From contig JAQNDB010000453.1 of NCBI GenBank assembly GCA_029204045.2, positions 1 through 64,000 on the forward strand: 64,000 nucleotides of DNA, in the 5' to 3' direction. Shown here in pieces: positions 54,212 through 64,000 of the stretch; the first letter of the stretch is position 1, and each line of letters opens with the position of its first letter. Below the pieces are notes generated by a model. That model saw nothing but the letters and a program-made list of their open reading frames with translations. It searched no databases and was not told the DNA's origin. Source of the stretch: Tillandsia leiboldiana. Lineage: Eukaryota > Streptophyta > Magnoliopsida > Poales > Bromeliaceae. Both the position numbers and the translations under genes were made by a program.

Positions 54212-57200
54212 TGTCACGCCCCGAGTGTAAACCAGAACTCGAGTGCGACATACAGATCCGCCGTATATGCAGTATTTCCCGCATATACGAAGCGACACAA
54301 CAACTCAAGCAACCAAGTGTAGTGTACAAGAGCATGTATAGCCACAGAAAGTGGCACAGAGCGAGAAATGAACATAGACTACTATAAACAACACACAACC
54401 AACACCAAAACTCCAAAACCTTAACCACAACAACACCGCCATATGCAAAACATCCTCCAACAATGAACAAGTTTCCAACCAAGATCAACCAATCCGAATC
54501 CATAATAGAGGTACAGCTCAACTTGAAATGAAACTAAATACATAAATTCCACAATACTCAAAAACATCAGTAATATCACTCCACCAACACTGCTACATGA
54601 ATCAACTCCAAAATATACAACTCCAAAATCATCATAATACAAGTCTACTACAATATCCCATACACAATCTGTATACCCCACAAAATATACAAATGTAACA
54701 CCATATGAATACAACTCGAGGACTGACATAATACATAAAGCTGGCTCCAGCCAGACCAAATATACAGTAGTCGGGGTACATAAAAACTGAAAGAAATAAA
54801 TAAACTATAGGGCGACCTCTATCAGAACCATCGGGGTGGAGCTCTATCTATTCCGCGACTCCCTTGCCGCGCTCTGCCTGTATCGCTGCTCCAGAAGAGA
54901 TCACTGGGGAGCAACAACGGGTGTGAGAACTACTAACAGCAGTCCTCAGTGGGTAAATCATCGAACCTCCGACCTACCCACCGAGTCTACCATAGGGGCA
55001 AAGTAGGTGATAGTAAGAAGAATAACAGTAATAGCTGAAAAGGAAACTACTCTACTATGCCCAATACTAACAGAATAAAAGAGAGTGTATGCATGAATAA
55101 AGGTAACGCTATCCTCGTGTATCAATAATGCCCTCAACTGTATGATCTCAAATAGACACATGCATACCTCATAAAAAGACAACTAATGAGCTATATGGTA
55201 TCCTCAACTGTATGAATCTCAGATATGTATATATGTATGTATGCATAACTCATAGAAAGACAACTACAGAGCTATACGATATCCTCAACTGTATGAATCT
55301 CAAATATGTATAACTACATATGTATGCATCACGAAAGGTAACTGTCAATGTAGAACCCAGTCCTGGATAGGGCCAAACTTGCCTGTATAAATCAATCTCA
55401 ACAACCGGTACACCAACCCGGTATAGAGCTCAATCTCACGAACTTAGTATCTCCACTGTCCAAATGACCGGAACCCAACATGGTCTGACCGGCACCCAAC
55501 ACGGTCTAAAGCCTACTCCGGAGTGGCACTTTGGGGAGCGACCCGCTCGAGTCAATAAGTAACCCATGTCCAACAGCTCTGTCAAGTATCTCAGTCAATC
55601 AGGCAAAAATTGACACTATGCTCAAAGTGGAGACTCACTCAATCCACAATGCAAAACCCAGCCCCAACTGATGCATAACACTAATCGGTCCACCCGCCCA
55701 CAGTTCGCGGTTGCCGAAATAATAACTCGAGTTGATAATCTGGTGCTATCCCACCCGACTCAACAATATAGCTATACTATTCCCATCCCTGCTCTCTAAC
55801 CCGAGCAATAAAAGCATAAGAGGAAAGAAAAGGGTTTTCTCCTAAGTTTGATTCCAACATGAATAGTATAGCATGAATAAAAGAGATATGGCCTATCTAT
55901 ATGTCTAGATATCAAGGAATAGTTCTCACACATGATCAATATAGTTTTCAACAAGAAACTTAAATATAAGTATGATTAAACCCATATAGATAGTAAGCAT
56001 CACACAAGGTTGCACTTTTGGTTGAGTCGACTTGTAGGCCGCAATTTCGATGTGCTCAACAACCCACCTGCTAGCTCAGTAAACTGGAATTTAGTTGCAA
56101 AGACTTTCAGCGACCAAGGTATGTTGTTCGATGCTTCCCCAACAACTTGTAGTATGCCTTGAGCTTCCTGTTGGAAAGAATTACTATAAGGACATTACAA
56201 CTTGCCCGGGTTCCAAAGACTTGCATCAATAGAGAAAACTCATGATCTAATATATATATCTAGTAACTCTATTACATCAGCCCCACATTTGTTTCCTTAG
56301 GTTTCCAATTAATGTCAAATTACCAAAGAGTTTACAACAACTAAACTCACTCTTTTCATAAGTCCAAGAAAAGAACACCTTACTACCCCCAATTTTCGAT
56401 GTGGAAATATAAGCTGAGGTTCAACTTGAAATAACTTCCAATGGAAACACCTTTACATGTTGAACCCAAAAGTAAACTTGTTCATCTTGCACCTAAGATT
56501 ATACTCATCCCTTAAAATTAACGACCTCAAGTACACTTAACCTCGAAATCATATAAAACCCTCAATTTACCACCTAAGCCATTACCAACTTGCATGCAGA
56601 TTTTCAGCAACAATGTACTGCAAATAGGACTAAAGATGACATATCAATTCTTATCCAACTTTCTAGGGTAAGGTATCAAATTGTTCCTCTTGAAGTCTAG
56701 AAGATAACTCAACTTGAAATTCATCATTTCATAAAGAGGAGAAAACGATATCTCAATATTACTACATGCTGTCCAAAACTACACTCTGCACATAGAAGCT
56801 CAAAGATGGTAAAATTTACCTTGATAGAAGCAAGAATCCCCCTTCCATTTCAACATGAAAAATGTAGGTCTCTGAGACTTGGTAAATTCCCCGCAAAAAT
56901 GAGCCTAAAATTCCACTTCTTCTGTCCTAGGGAGCAAAAACACTGAACATTGCTCAAAACCACATCTAGAATCTCAGCTGTGCACAAAAGTCTGAGAAAT
57001 GGCTCAATTTAACTATTTAAATGTCCAAATTTGAGAATCTAGTAAATACAAAAGTTGAAGATCTTTAAATCCTGAAAATTTTCCATCAAAACCAACTCAA
57101 AATTCCACTTGTACATCCCAGGGGAGTAAAAACACTAACTTGTGCTTGGAATCCCAAACTGAAAACAAGTGTCTCAAAGATTGCTATATTTACCTAGTTT

Positions 57201-58130
57201 AGAACTCCAATTAGGTCCCATCTTCAATACAAAAGTTGTAGATCTTGAAGTTGTGAAGATAACCCCGCAAGAATCATCCCAAAATTCCACTTCTACAATT
57301 CGGGAGACCTCCTGGAAGAAAAAGCGACGAAGTGGAACCCAAAACCAGCAATGACCAAGCTCCAACAATGGTGGTTTCCTTGATGAAGAAGAAGAAGATG
57401 AAGGCTGCTTCTTGGACTCCTTAGCAGCTAAGAGAAAGATAAAGTCTAAAAGAGCTAACCCCAGCCATTAAGCTCCTTTAAAAAGGCTAAACCAGCTCCA
57501 AAATTGGTCTTAAGGTGCACCAAAACACCTTCACCAACACACCCCTCACACCAATCCCCCTTGCACCCGATCCGGTGCAAGGGGGGTCGGACCAAATGGT
57601 CCGACCGGACGCATGGCGCGAGGGCACAGCGCCAGCGCAGCCTGCTCACGCGCGGGCGCGCTCGCATGCGCGACGCATGGCACGCCCGGTGCACCGCCCG
57701 TGCACCGGCCCCGCAGCAATCCCCTTGCACCGGGTGCACGCCTCCCCAAGCACCGCGCTGCACCCGCCGGTGCATGGTTCGTGAACCGGCCGCCGTGAGC
57801 CCGGTCCACACCCCCAGCAACACCCAAAACACTATTTTAAGCCCAAAAATATCCAGAAATAGTGTATTTTGCACAGTTTTTCGCGCTGAGTCCATTTTTC
57901 TCGTCCATTTGGCGAACCGAGGATTCTGACACACCGAAAAAGTATGCTCAAAGCTCTCCAAATCATAACTGTACAATCACCGCACTTCCGTACATTCTTT
58001 TATGCGGTTTTTCGCACCGGATCAGAGTTTCGCGTCCTTTTCGCGCACCGACAACTCTAACACACCCAAAATGTGCCGATGAGCTACCAATCCACTAGTA
58101 ACCCAACTCACAAAGATTTCGGTCTTCACA
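54212..58130 (-). repeat. 5' LTR of F (about 3919 bp)
   Basis: Minus-strand TGTGAAGACCGAAATCTTTG...CTCGGGGCGTGACA. The start matches the C LTR start (TGTGGTGACCCGAATCTTTG), which fixes the outer edge at 58130. U5 hairpin CGTATATGC/GCATATACG at 54262-54289; double-hairpin module about 54924-54985; three ~84-bp tandem units about 55125-55345; a GC-rich stretch 57540-57800. No gene is supported. Confidence 0.8.
55125..55345. repeat. Tandem repeat of about 84 bp in F LTR
   Basis: Three imperfect units containing CCTCAACTGTATGAATCTCA and a TATGTATG-rich tail. Confidence 0.75.
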
Positions 58131-58790
58131 TAGTACTTGTGACATATTGTCAGCAGTGAGCGGCTGCATACCATCATCCATATTCTCTTCCTATTGAGCA
58201 TAGTAGATAGAGGCATGATAGCTGTAGATTCTTTTCCAGCTTATTTACATTATCACAGTCTATTCTGTTATCTTATGCCTCTAGTGGACTTAGTGGGAAG
58301 ACCGTGGTTCTTGGAGACGGTACCCACTGAGAACTACTGTAGGATGTAGTTCTCACACCCTCTGTCGGTGACAGGTTGCTGAGGCTTTCTTCCGTTCCTG
58401 CCGAGCTTGACTGGACGGACCGAGGATAGGGAGTCGCGTGATAGTTCCCTACCAGCTTTGTTACTCTAGAGTGAGGTAGATGTACCATCCCTGACTGTGG
58501 GAGTTTGATTGTATGGTTATATTTCCTGTTTAGCTATCTCCCTTTTGGATTTGTAGATGTTGTATAGGTGGACTTCTATTTGTATCATCTTGTTTTGGGA
58601 GATAGGCTATGTGTTGTTGCAGCTTTGTAGTAGATGAGATTTTATATTACAACTTTCTTATCCGCTCTGATATCTGGGTAGCTGTAGTTCTGTCTTTGCA
58701 GGTTAGACGCTTCGTCTGTACGGCAGTTTTCGTACAGACGGCGGATCTGTTAACGAGCCCGGGTCGCAGTTTCGACCCCGGGGCGTGACA
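58131..58790 (+). repeat. LTR I, 3' end (Tekay-type)
   Basis: Plus-strand LTR tail ending CCCCGGGGCGTGACA at 58790, very like the ends of T, H and K. It contains the double-hairpin module (58293-58354, stem GAGAACTAC/GTAGTTCTC) and U5 hairpin CGTCTGTACG/CGTACAGACG (58713-58740). Its 5' part lies left of the window beyond F. No primer site follows, so it is either a 3' LTR or a solo LTR; GTATA (58791-58795) would be its target duplication. Confidence 0.78.
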
Positions 58791-59434
58791 GTATAAGGTT
58801 TTCATATCATGGTGAATGTGAGTGCACATGTGGGGATATCACCCCTCTATGATTTATAACAGGCATATTGTTGTACAACCGATATGAGCGAGAGGTAAGC
58901 AAGGAATGACCTACTTGGGTGAGATTGGTATACCCTAGTAGGAATATTTTAGTATGCTCTACTAATATATGTTTCACCCACTTTTATTGTTTCTGAGGAC
59001 AAAAGCATGCTTGTATGGACATGTAGTTAGGCCATTTTTTATTGCTACACTACTTATTGGAACTTGACTTAGGAGAAACCATGCTTTTCCTTTCTCCTTC
59101 TTTGTTAGTCAGGTGGTCAGTGTTGCTCGGGTTCGAGCAGGGATCTGGGTAGTGTAGTCGGGACTTGGTGTCTTGGACAGGTTGGATTAGCTGTGGGGCT
59201 TTGCGGCAACCGCAGATATTAGGCGGTTGACCGGATATTTATTTATGCACCAGATTGGGTATCTGAATTCTCTAGTGGACAGAGTTTCCCCCTATTGAGT
59301 ATTTTTGCATCCGATTGAGGTCGGGTCTTTCTTTAGTGGACAGAGTTTTCCACTTTGATCATAGTCTTGATCAAAGTCCTGCTATATAGAGATACTTTAC
59401 TCGTGTGGGTCGCTCCCCTCGAGTGCCACTCTTT

Positions 59435-59610
59435 AGTTTCCGATCGGACGGTTTAGATGCCGATCTGTTACTTACTTCAGTTTCCGATCGGACGGTTTAG
59501 ATGCCGATCTGTTACTTACTTTAGTTTCCGATCGGACGGTTTAGATGCCGATCTGTTACTTACTTTAGTTTCCGATCGGACGGTTTAGATGCCGATCTGT
59601 TACTTACTTT
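59435..59610 (+). repeat. Four-copy 44-bp tandem repeat in J
   Basis: Units start at 59435, 59479, 59523 and 59567, nearly identical. Each contains GATCGG ... CCGATC, an inverted repeat. Confidence 0.92.
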
Positions 59611-59867
59611 GGGATGCGGGCCATGTGGGCCGATCCCGCGGTTTCGAGCCATGTGTGCAGATTCCGTTGAGCAGGCAATGCCAGTTTTACTGGTGGCACC
59701 AGATTGGGTTTATTACAGATATTCGCTTTATTGTTGCACTCGTGTCAGGGGGACCGAGTGAAGTCTAGTAGCTGAGTCTAGACCAGTGCTAGTGTTGTCG
59801 GGAACCGTTTGGGGATCGACGGTTGTCCCAAGGTCATTGTGAGTTGTTGACCGTTGTACGAGAGGCA

Positions 59868-60070
59868 TAGGCAGGCATAGCAGGCATAGGCAGGCATAGT
59901 AGGCATAGCAAGCATGGCAGGCATAGGCAGGCATGGCAGGTATAGGCTGGCATAGCAGGCATAGGCAGGCATGGCAGGCATGGCAGGCATAGGCAGGCAT
60001 GGCAGGCATAGCAGGCATAGGCAGGCATGGCAGGCATGGCAGGCATAGGCAGGCATAGGCAGGCATGGCA
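59868..60070. repeat. GGCAGGCAT minisatellite, left part
   Basis: Units of 9 or 10 bp, (A/G)GCAGGCAT and AGGCAGGCAT, repeated over 200 bp up to the K insertion. Confidence 0.9.
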
Positions 60071-63000
60071 TGTCACGCCCCGGGGGGTCGAACCACGCCC
60101 CGGCTCGTCAACAGATCCGCCGTCTGTACGGAAACTGCCGTACAGACGAAGCGTCCAACCTGCAAAGAGATCTATCGCTACACAAGTATCAGAGCGGAAA
60201 AGAAGCTATGCAGTAAGAAGAAACGGAAACTGAAATCACTAAATAAAAGAGTCCAAGTACAAGAGTCCACTATCTCACAAAACATAAGTACAGTACCACT
60301 GTCTAGTACAAAAGAGGAAACCAAAAAGGTACAGGTCACTCTATCTCTGACTCGACCAACTCGGGTACGAACTAGTCGGCGACGCCCTTACCTCGGTCAG
60401 AGGACTCCGCACGAGCTGAGCCTGGAAAAGACGCCTCAGGAACACCTGTCACACGCAGCGGGTGTGAGATCAACTGCAAAAGCAGATCTCAGTGGGTACC
60501 GCTGTCAGAACTTACGGTGCGCCCACCAAGTCCGCTGGAGGCAAAAACAGATAGATAGATAGATAGATAGATATGCATGCAGGAAATGAATCTACTACTA
60601 GATGCCTCAATACTATGCTCGAAGGAAAACCATCTAAGAACATACGCCACAACCACCCGCCCATGTCACCAAATCTCAACGACTGCCCATAGGGGCCAGT
60701 CAAGCCTGCGCCTGTCGACTAGGAGCGCACCTGCCCACCACCACACATCCACTTGAGGACGGGATTTACGTGGGGCGTCCTGTCCGACTGTCTCTGTCTC
60801 TCTCAAGTAGCCGCCTGGTAGCACGGCCAGGGGCGAGTACCCACCTGGTAGCACGGCCAGGGGTATCAATATCTCAACGCGTCCGGAGCGTGACCCGAGG
60901 GGTGCGACCCCACCGGGTAAGGATCATGTCACATCTATCTCAGCAAGCGGCATCTGCAGGCTATAATCCTCGATCGAATAGATCGGAAAACTCGAATGAC
61001 TCTACTCACAAACTAGTCGGAAAACCAACCCTCGACTAAATCTGGTAATGCTACAACATCATGAGACTCTGGAGTATAGCTAGAAAATCCAGGAATCCCC
61101 CCTTTCTCGGCCCCCGGCACGAGATCAAAACTCACAAGGGGTTTCCAATGATTTAGAACAACATCCTGTCGGTTACCAGATAAGAGTAATAATGAAAAGG
61201 AACACGATACCTTTGCATTTCGAAGCAATGTAGAGCAATTCGCGATTTCTAGATAAAACCACCCACCTGTGCTGAACCCGCAAGGTCGCGCGCTAGAAGA
61301 AGGTCCCGAAGCAATCCAGCAGCTCCCCGCGGCAAAACGTGTACCACCGGTCACGTAGAGAGCTAGCGCTAAGCCACCACTGCGGAAACGGCGAAAACAG
61401 GGGTCAGAAAAACCCGCGGCCCAACAACGCGCTCAAAACGGCGGTACAAACCAAACCGCCCACGAAGGAACGCCAGGCGTTGCGCGGAAAGTCCATCGCG
61501 CACCCGCCACGGCGCACCGCCGAGCCGAAGGCAACGGCACAGAGCGGCCCACGGCCGGACAGCCCAAAGAACCCGGCCCTGCGCGGCGGCGGCCAACCGC
61601 GCGGCCGGCAGCGCCGCGCGGCCCAATGGTTGCCCGCGCGGCGCCCTGCAGGGCCGCGCGCCCCGCGCGCGGCCTGCAGGGCCGCGCGGCCCCATGGGCT
61701 GTCCGCGCGGCCCCCTGCAGGGCCGCGCGCCCAGCGCGCGGCCTGCAGGGCCACGCGGCCCCATGGGCCGCCAGCGCGGCACCCTGCAGGGCCGCGCGGC
61801 CTGCAGGGCCGCGCGGCCCCATGGGCTGCCCGCGCGGCACCCTGCAGGGCCGCGCGCCCAGCGCGCGGCCCGCAGGGCCGCGGGGCCCCATGGGCCGCCC
61901 GCGCGGCCACCCTGCAGGGCCGCGCGCCCAGCGCGCGGCCTGCAGGGCCGCGGGGCCCCATGGGCCGCCCGCGCGGCACCCTGCAGGGCCGCGCGCCCAG
62001 CGCGCGGCCTGCAGGGCCGCGGGGCCCCATGGGTTGCCCGCGCGGCCACTAGCAGTGCCGCGCGCCCCTGCGCGCGGCCTGTAGTGCCGCGCGGCACAGG
62101 GGCCGCCCGCAAGGCCCCTGCAGTGCCGCGCGCACAGGGGCCGCCCGCGCGGCCCCTGCAGTGCCGCGCGCCCCGCGCGCGGCCTGCTGTGCCGCGCGGC
62201 GACCCTGCAGTGCCGCGCGCCAAGCGCGCGGCCTGCAGTGCCGCGCGGCACAGGGGTAGCCCGCGCAGCACCCCTGCAGTGCCGCGCGCCAAGCGCACGG
62301 CCTGCAGGGCCGCGCGGCCCCACGCCGCAACTCCCGAGCAGACCGGCGCCCTGCTGCCCAAAAATGGCAGCAGGGCGCATGCTGCGCGCGGCGCCCATGT
62401 GCGCCCGCGCAGCGGCAGCCCTCACAGCCTCGCGCCGCCAAGGAAGCGTGCGCGCGCGGCTCGCGCAGCACCGGCCAACACGGACAACAAGTCCGCACCA
62501 CCCAAAAAAAAAGGGAAAGAAAAGGCGGAAGAAGAGAATTCCAAACCCAAGAAAGAAAATAAAATAAATTAAGAAAAAGGGCACCAACCTCGCCGTTGCC
62601 GTCGCGCGCGCCTCGCTCGGCGCTCCCCGGCAACCAACAGGCGAAACACTCCAAGAGGCCTCCTCAAAGGCTCGAGCTCTCTTCTCTCCTTCCTTGTATT
62701 TTCCTCACTCTGCCTCTCCAAGCCAAAGGAAAAAAAACCCACCTTGCTGCTGCTGCTTCGAGGAGAGGAGGAGGTGATGGCAGAGCCTTTAATAAGCCCC
62801 AACACTAATTAAAAGCACTTAATTAATATCCACCAACCAAGCCACCACCAATAGACTCCTCCAACACCCTGCCCAAGCCCCTCACAGCAGCACACACACA
62901 CAAAAAAAACCAAAATTCAATAAATCCTCTTTTTCAGAAATAATTAAATAAATAAAATAAAAGGCCAAAAGAGCCCCAGCGACTCACTTTTCGACCTCGG

Positions 63001-63129
63001 GCTTTCCGCCGCAGCCCGGAACCTCCCGAGCTCCGCTGTAAACTGAAAATACACATGCACGCAGCCTTCCTCACCCAAAAAGCTCATCAGAAGAGTCGGT
63101 AGGCTCAAATTAAAAACCGGCATACTACA
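60071..63129 (-). mobile_element. Element K: solo Tekay-type LTR (3059 bp)
   Basis: Minus-strand TGTAGTATGCCGG...CCCCGGGGCGTGACA, flanked by perfect duplications TGGCA (60066-60070 and 63130-63134) within the J minisatellite. No interior is present, so LTR-LTR recombination probably removed it. It shows U5 hairpin 60121-60148, double-hairpin module about 60466-60535, a (GATA)n tract near 60551, GC-rich array 61560-62330 and U3 box 62983-63050, all as in T. Confidence 0.9.
61560..62330. repeat. GC-rich tandem array in K
   Basis: About ten imperfect ~65-70-bp units around CCCTGCAGGGCCGCGCG and GCGCGCGGCCTGCAGGGCC; homologous to the array in T. Open frames of 200-380 codons on both strands are repeat artefacts. 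Confidence 0.85.
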
Positions 63130-63403
63130 TGGCAGGCATAGCAGGCATAGGCAGGCATGGCAGGCATGGCAGGCATAGACAGGCATGGCAGGCATGGCAG
63201 GCATAGGCAGGCATGGCAGGCATAGCAAGCATAGGCAGGCATGGCAGGCATAGCAGGCATAGCAGGCATGGCAAGCATAGGCAGGCATGGCAGGCATAGC
63301 AGGCATAGCAGGCGTAGGCAGGCATAGCAGGCATGGCTGGCATAGGCAGTAATGGCAGGCATAGCAGGCATAGGCAGGCATGGCAGGCATAGCAGGCATA
63401 GAG
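63130..63403. repeat. GGCAGGCAT minisatellite, right part
   Basis: Continuation of the 9-10-bp unit array after K. Confidence 0.9.
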
Positions 63404-64000
63404 GCATGATAGCTGTTGAGAGTCTCCAGCTTCCTTATTTCAGTTTTTATGGCTTTGGTTAGTTTTTATCTTTTGAGGACTTAGTGGGCAGACCGTCGGG
63501 TCCGGCGGTGCTACCCACTGAGAACTCCCTTTTTGGTGTAGTTCTCACACCCTTTGGGGGTTCTCCCCCTCCTTTTTCCTTCCTCTCCTTTGTTTTGCAG
63601 AGTCTTAGCGGGTGTTGCTGATTCTGCGGTCGATGATCGAGGCGAGGGAGTCACGAGCTAGATCCCTACCCATGTTTGGAGAGTAGCGGTACCCCTTCAG
63701 AGGAGAGCTTCAGTAGATTGGTTGTTTTATTTTTCCTCTTTTGAGAGACTGATGTAGTGAGGATTTCATTTATATTGAGAGCCTGTAGACTGATGTATTT
63801 ATTGGAGATACCTCCCTGTTGAGCTATGAGTCTTGTATCTGAGGATATTGTACGATTATTATTTTTGGGAGGTGGACGTTGTTGTATTATTTCCAATTGT
63901 ACACTGGTTGATTTTAATTATACATCAGATTTTCATTTATAGCTCTGATATCTTTTAGCTGTAGTACTTTTCTTGCAGGTAGGACGCTTCGCCTATGCGG
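63130..64000 (+). repeat. LTR J, right piece, cut by window end
   Basis: Minisatellite 63130-63403, then sequence homologous to I (GAGGCATGATAGCTGT), the double-hairpin module (63484-63546, stems GTGGG...CCCAC and GAGAACT/AGTTCTC), and the start of the U5 hairpin region (GACGCTTCGCC) at the window edge. The LTR terminus would lie roughly 70 bp beyond 64000. Confidence 0.78.

Larger units (their letters stand above)
58791..60070 (+). repeat. LTR J, left piece (related to C LTR)
   Basis: Contains the GACTTAGGAGAAACC, GCGGCAACCGCAGA and AGATTGGGT segments also seen in the C LTR around 36550-37330, in the same order. It has a four-copy 44-bp repeat and a 9-10-bp minisatellite that is split by K. 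No gene is supported; short frames rich in Ala, Cys, Met and Pro are minisatellite translations. Confidence 0.78.

Noticed and set aside
59435..59610. CRISPR-like regular repeats
   Set aside because: Units are directly adjacent without unique spacers; this is a tandem repeat in a plant LTR.
59728..60076. Cys-, Met- and Pro-rich repeat proteins (also 62944-63407)
   Set aside because: Direct translation of the 9-10-bp GGCAGGCAT minisatellite.
61369..62654. Open frames of 200-384 codons in K
   Set aside because: Same repeat artefact as in T; homologous array, no domains.

Overview
The window looks like a stretch of plant heterochromatin made of LTR retrotransposons inserted into one another. 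I see no host gene, tRNA or rRNA gene, or CRISPR array. An angiosperm origin is inferred from initiator-tRNA-Met primer sites (TGGTATCAGAGC), Ty3/gypsy chromovirus proteins of the Tekay/Del type, and Sirevirus-like Ty1/copia elements. I cannot name the species. Letters used below are local names.

Layout from left to right. T (1-8353, +) is a Tekay-like chromovirus whose 5' LTR is cut by the window edge. T sits in the gag of S1 (8354-12167, +, Sirevirus-like). S1 sits in the gag of S2 (12168-14151, -, same family). S2 sits in the 5' LTR of C (14152-38360, +, decayed Ty3/gypsy). A second Sirevirus-like copy, S3 (14868-31046, +), also sits in that LTR with target duplication GGTGC, and carries inside its own gag the element E (17421-27154, target duplication CTGAC). 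C sits in G, of which only part of a minus-strand LTR shows (38361-40440). G interrupts the integrase of F (minus strand; pieces 40441-41817 and 52254-54211, LTR 54212-58130). F also carries H (41818-52253, -, target duplication CACCG). F sits in LTR I (58131-58790, +), which adjoins LTR J (58791-60070 and 63130-64000, +). J is split by the solo LTR K (60071-63129, target duplication TGGCA). Read outward from T, this is up to eight layers.

Coding capacity is poor. T has a nearly complete pol (protease, reverse transcriptase, RNase H, integrase, chromodomain-like tail) broken by one frameshift, and a gag broken several times. The S elements encode only gag, with about 1.65 kb of conserved non-coding sequence where pol would be. 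E has 4737-bp LTRs around a 260-bp interior without genes. C, F and H keep decayed pol pieces. E, S3 and H nevertheless have almost identical LTR pairs, so they moved recently and presumably used proteins supplied by other elements.

The most interesting signal is RNA-like structure that recurs with compensating base changes in elements that otherwise differ: a leader domain between primer site and gag with a palindromic CTGCAG loop; a hairpin close to the LTR 3' end; a double hairpin about 400-700 bp from the LTR 3' end; and, in the S family, five tandem hairpins with an invariant TGGATT loop. These are candidates for dimerisation, packaging, priming or RNA-processing signals.
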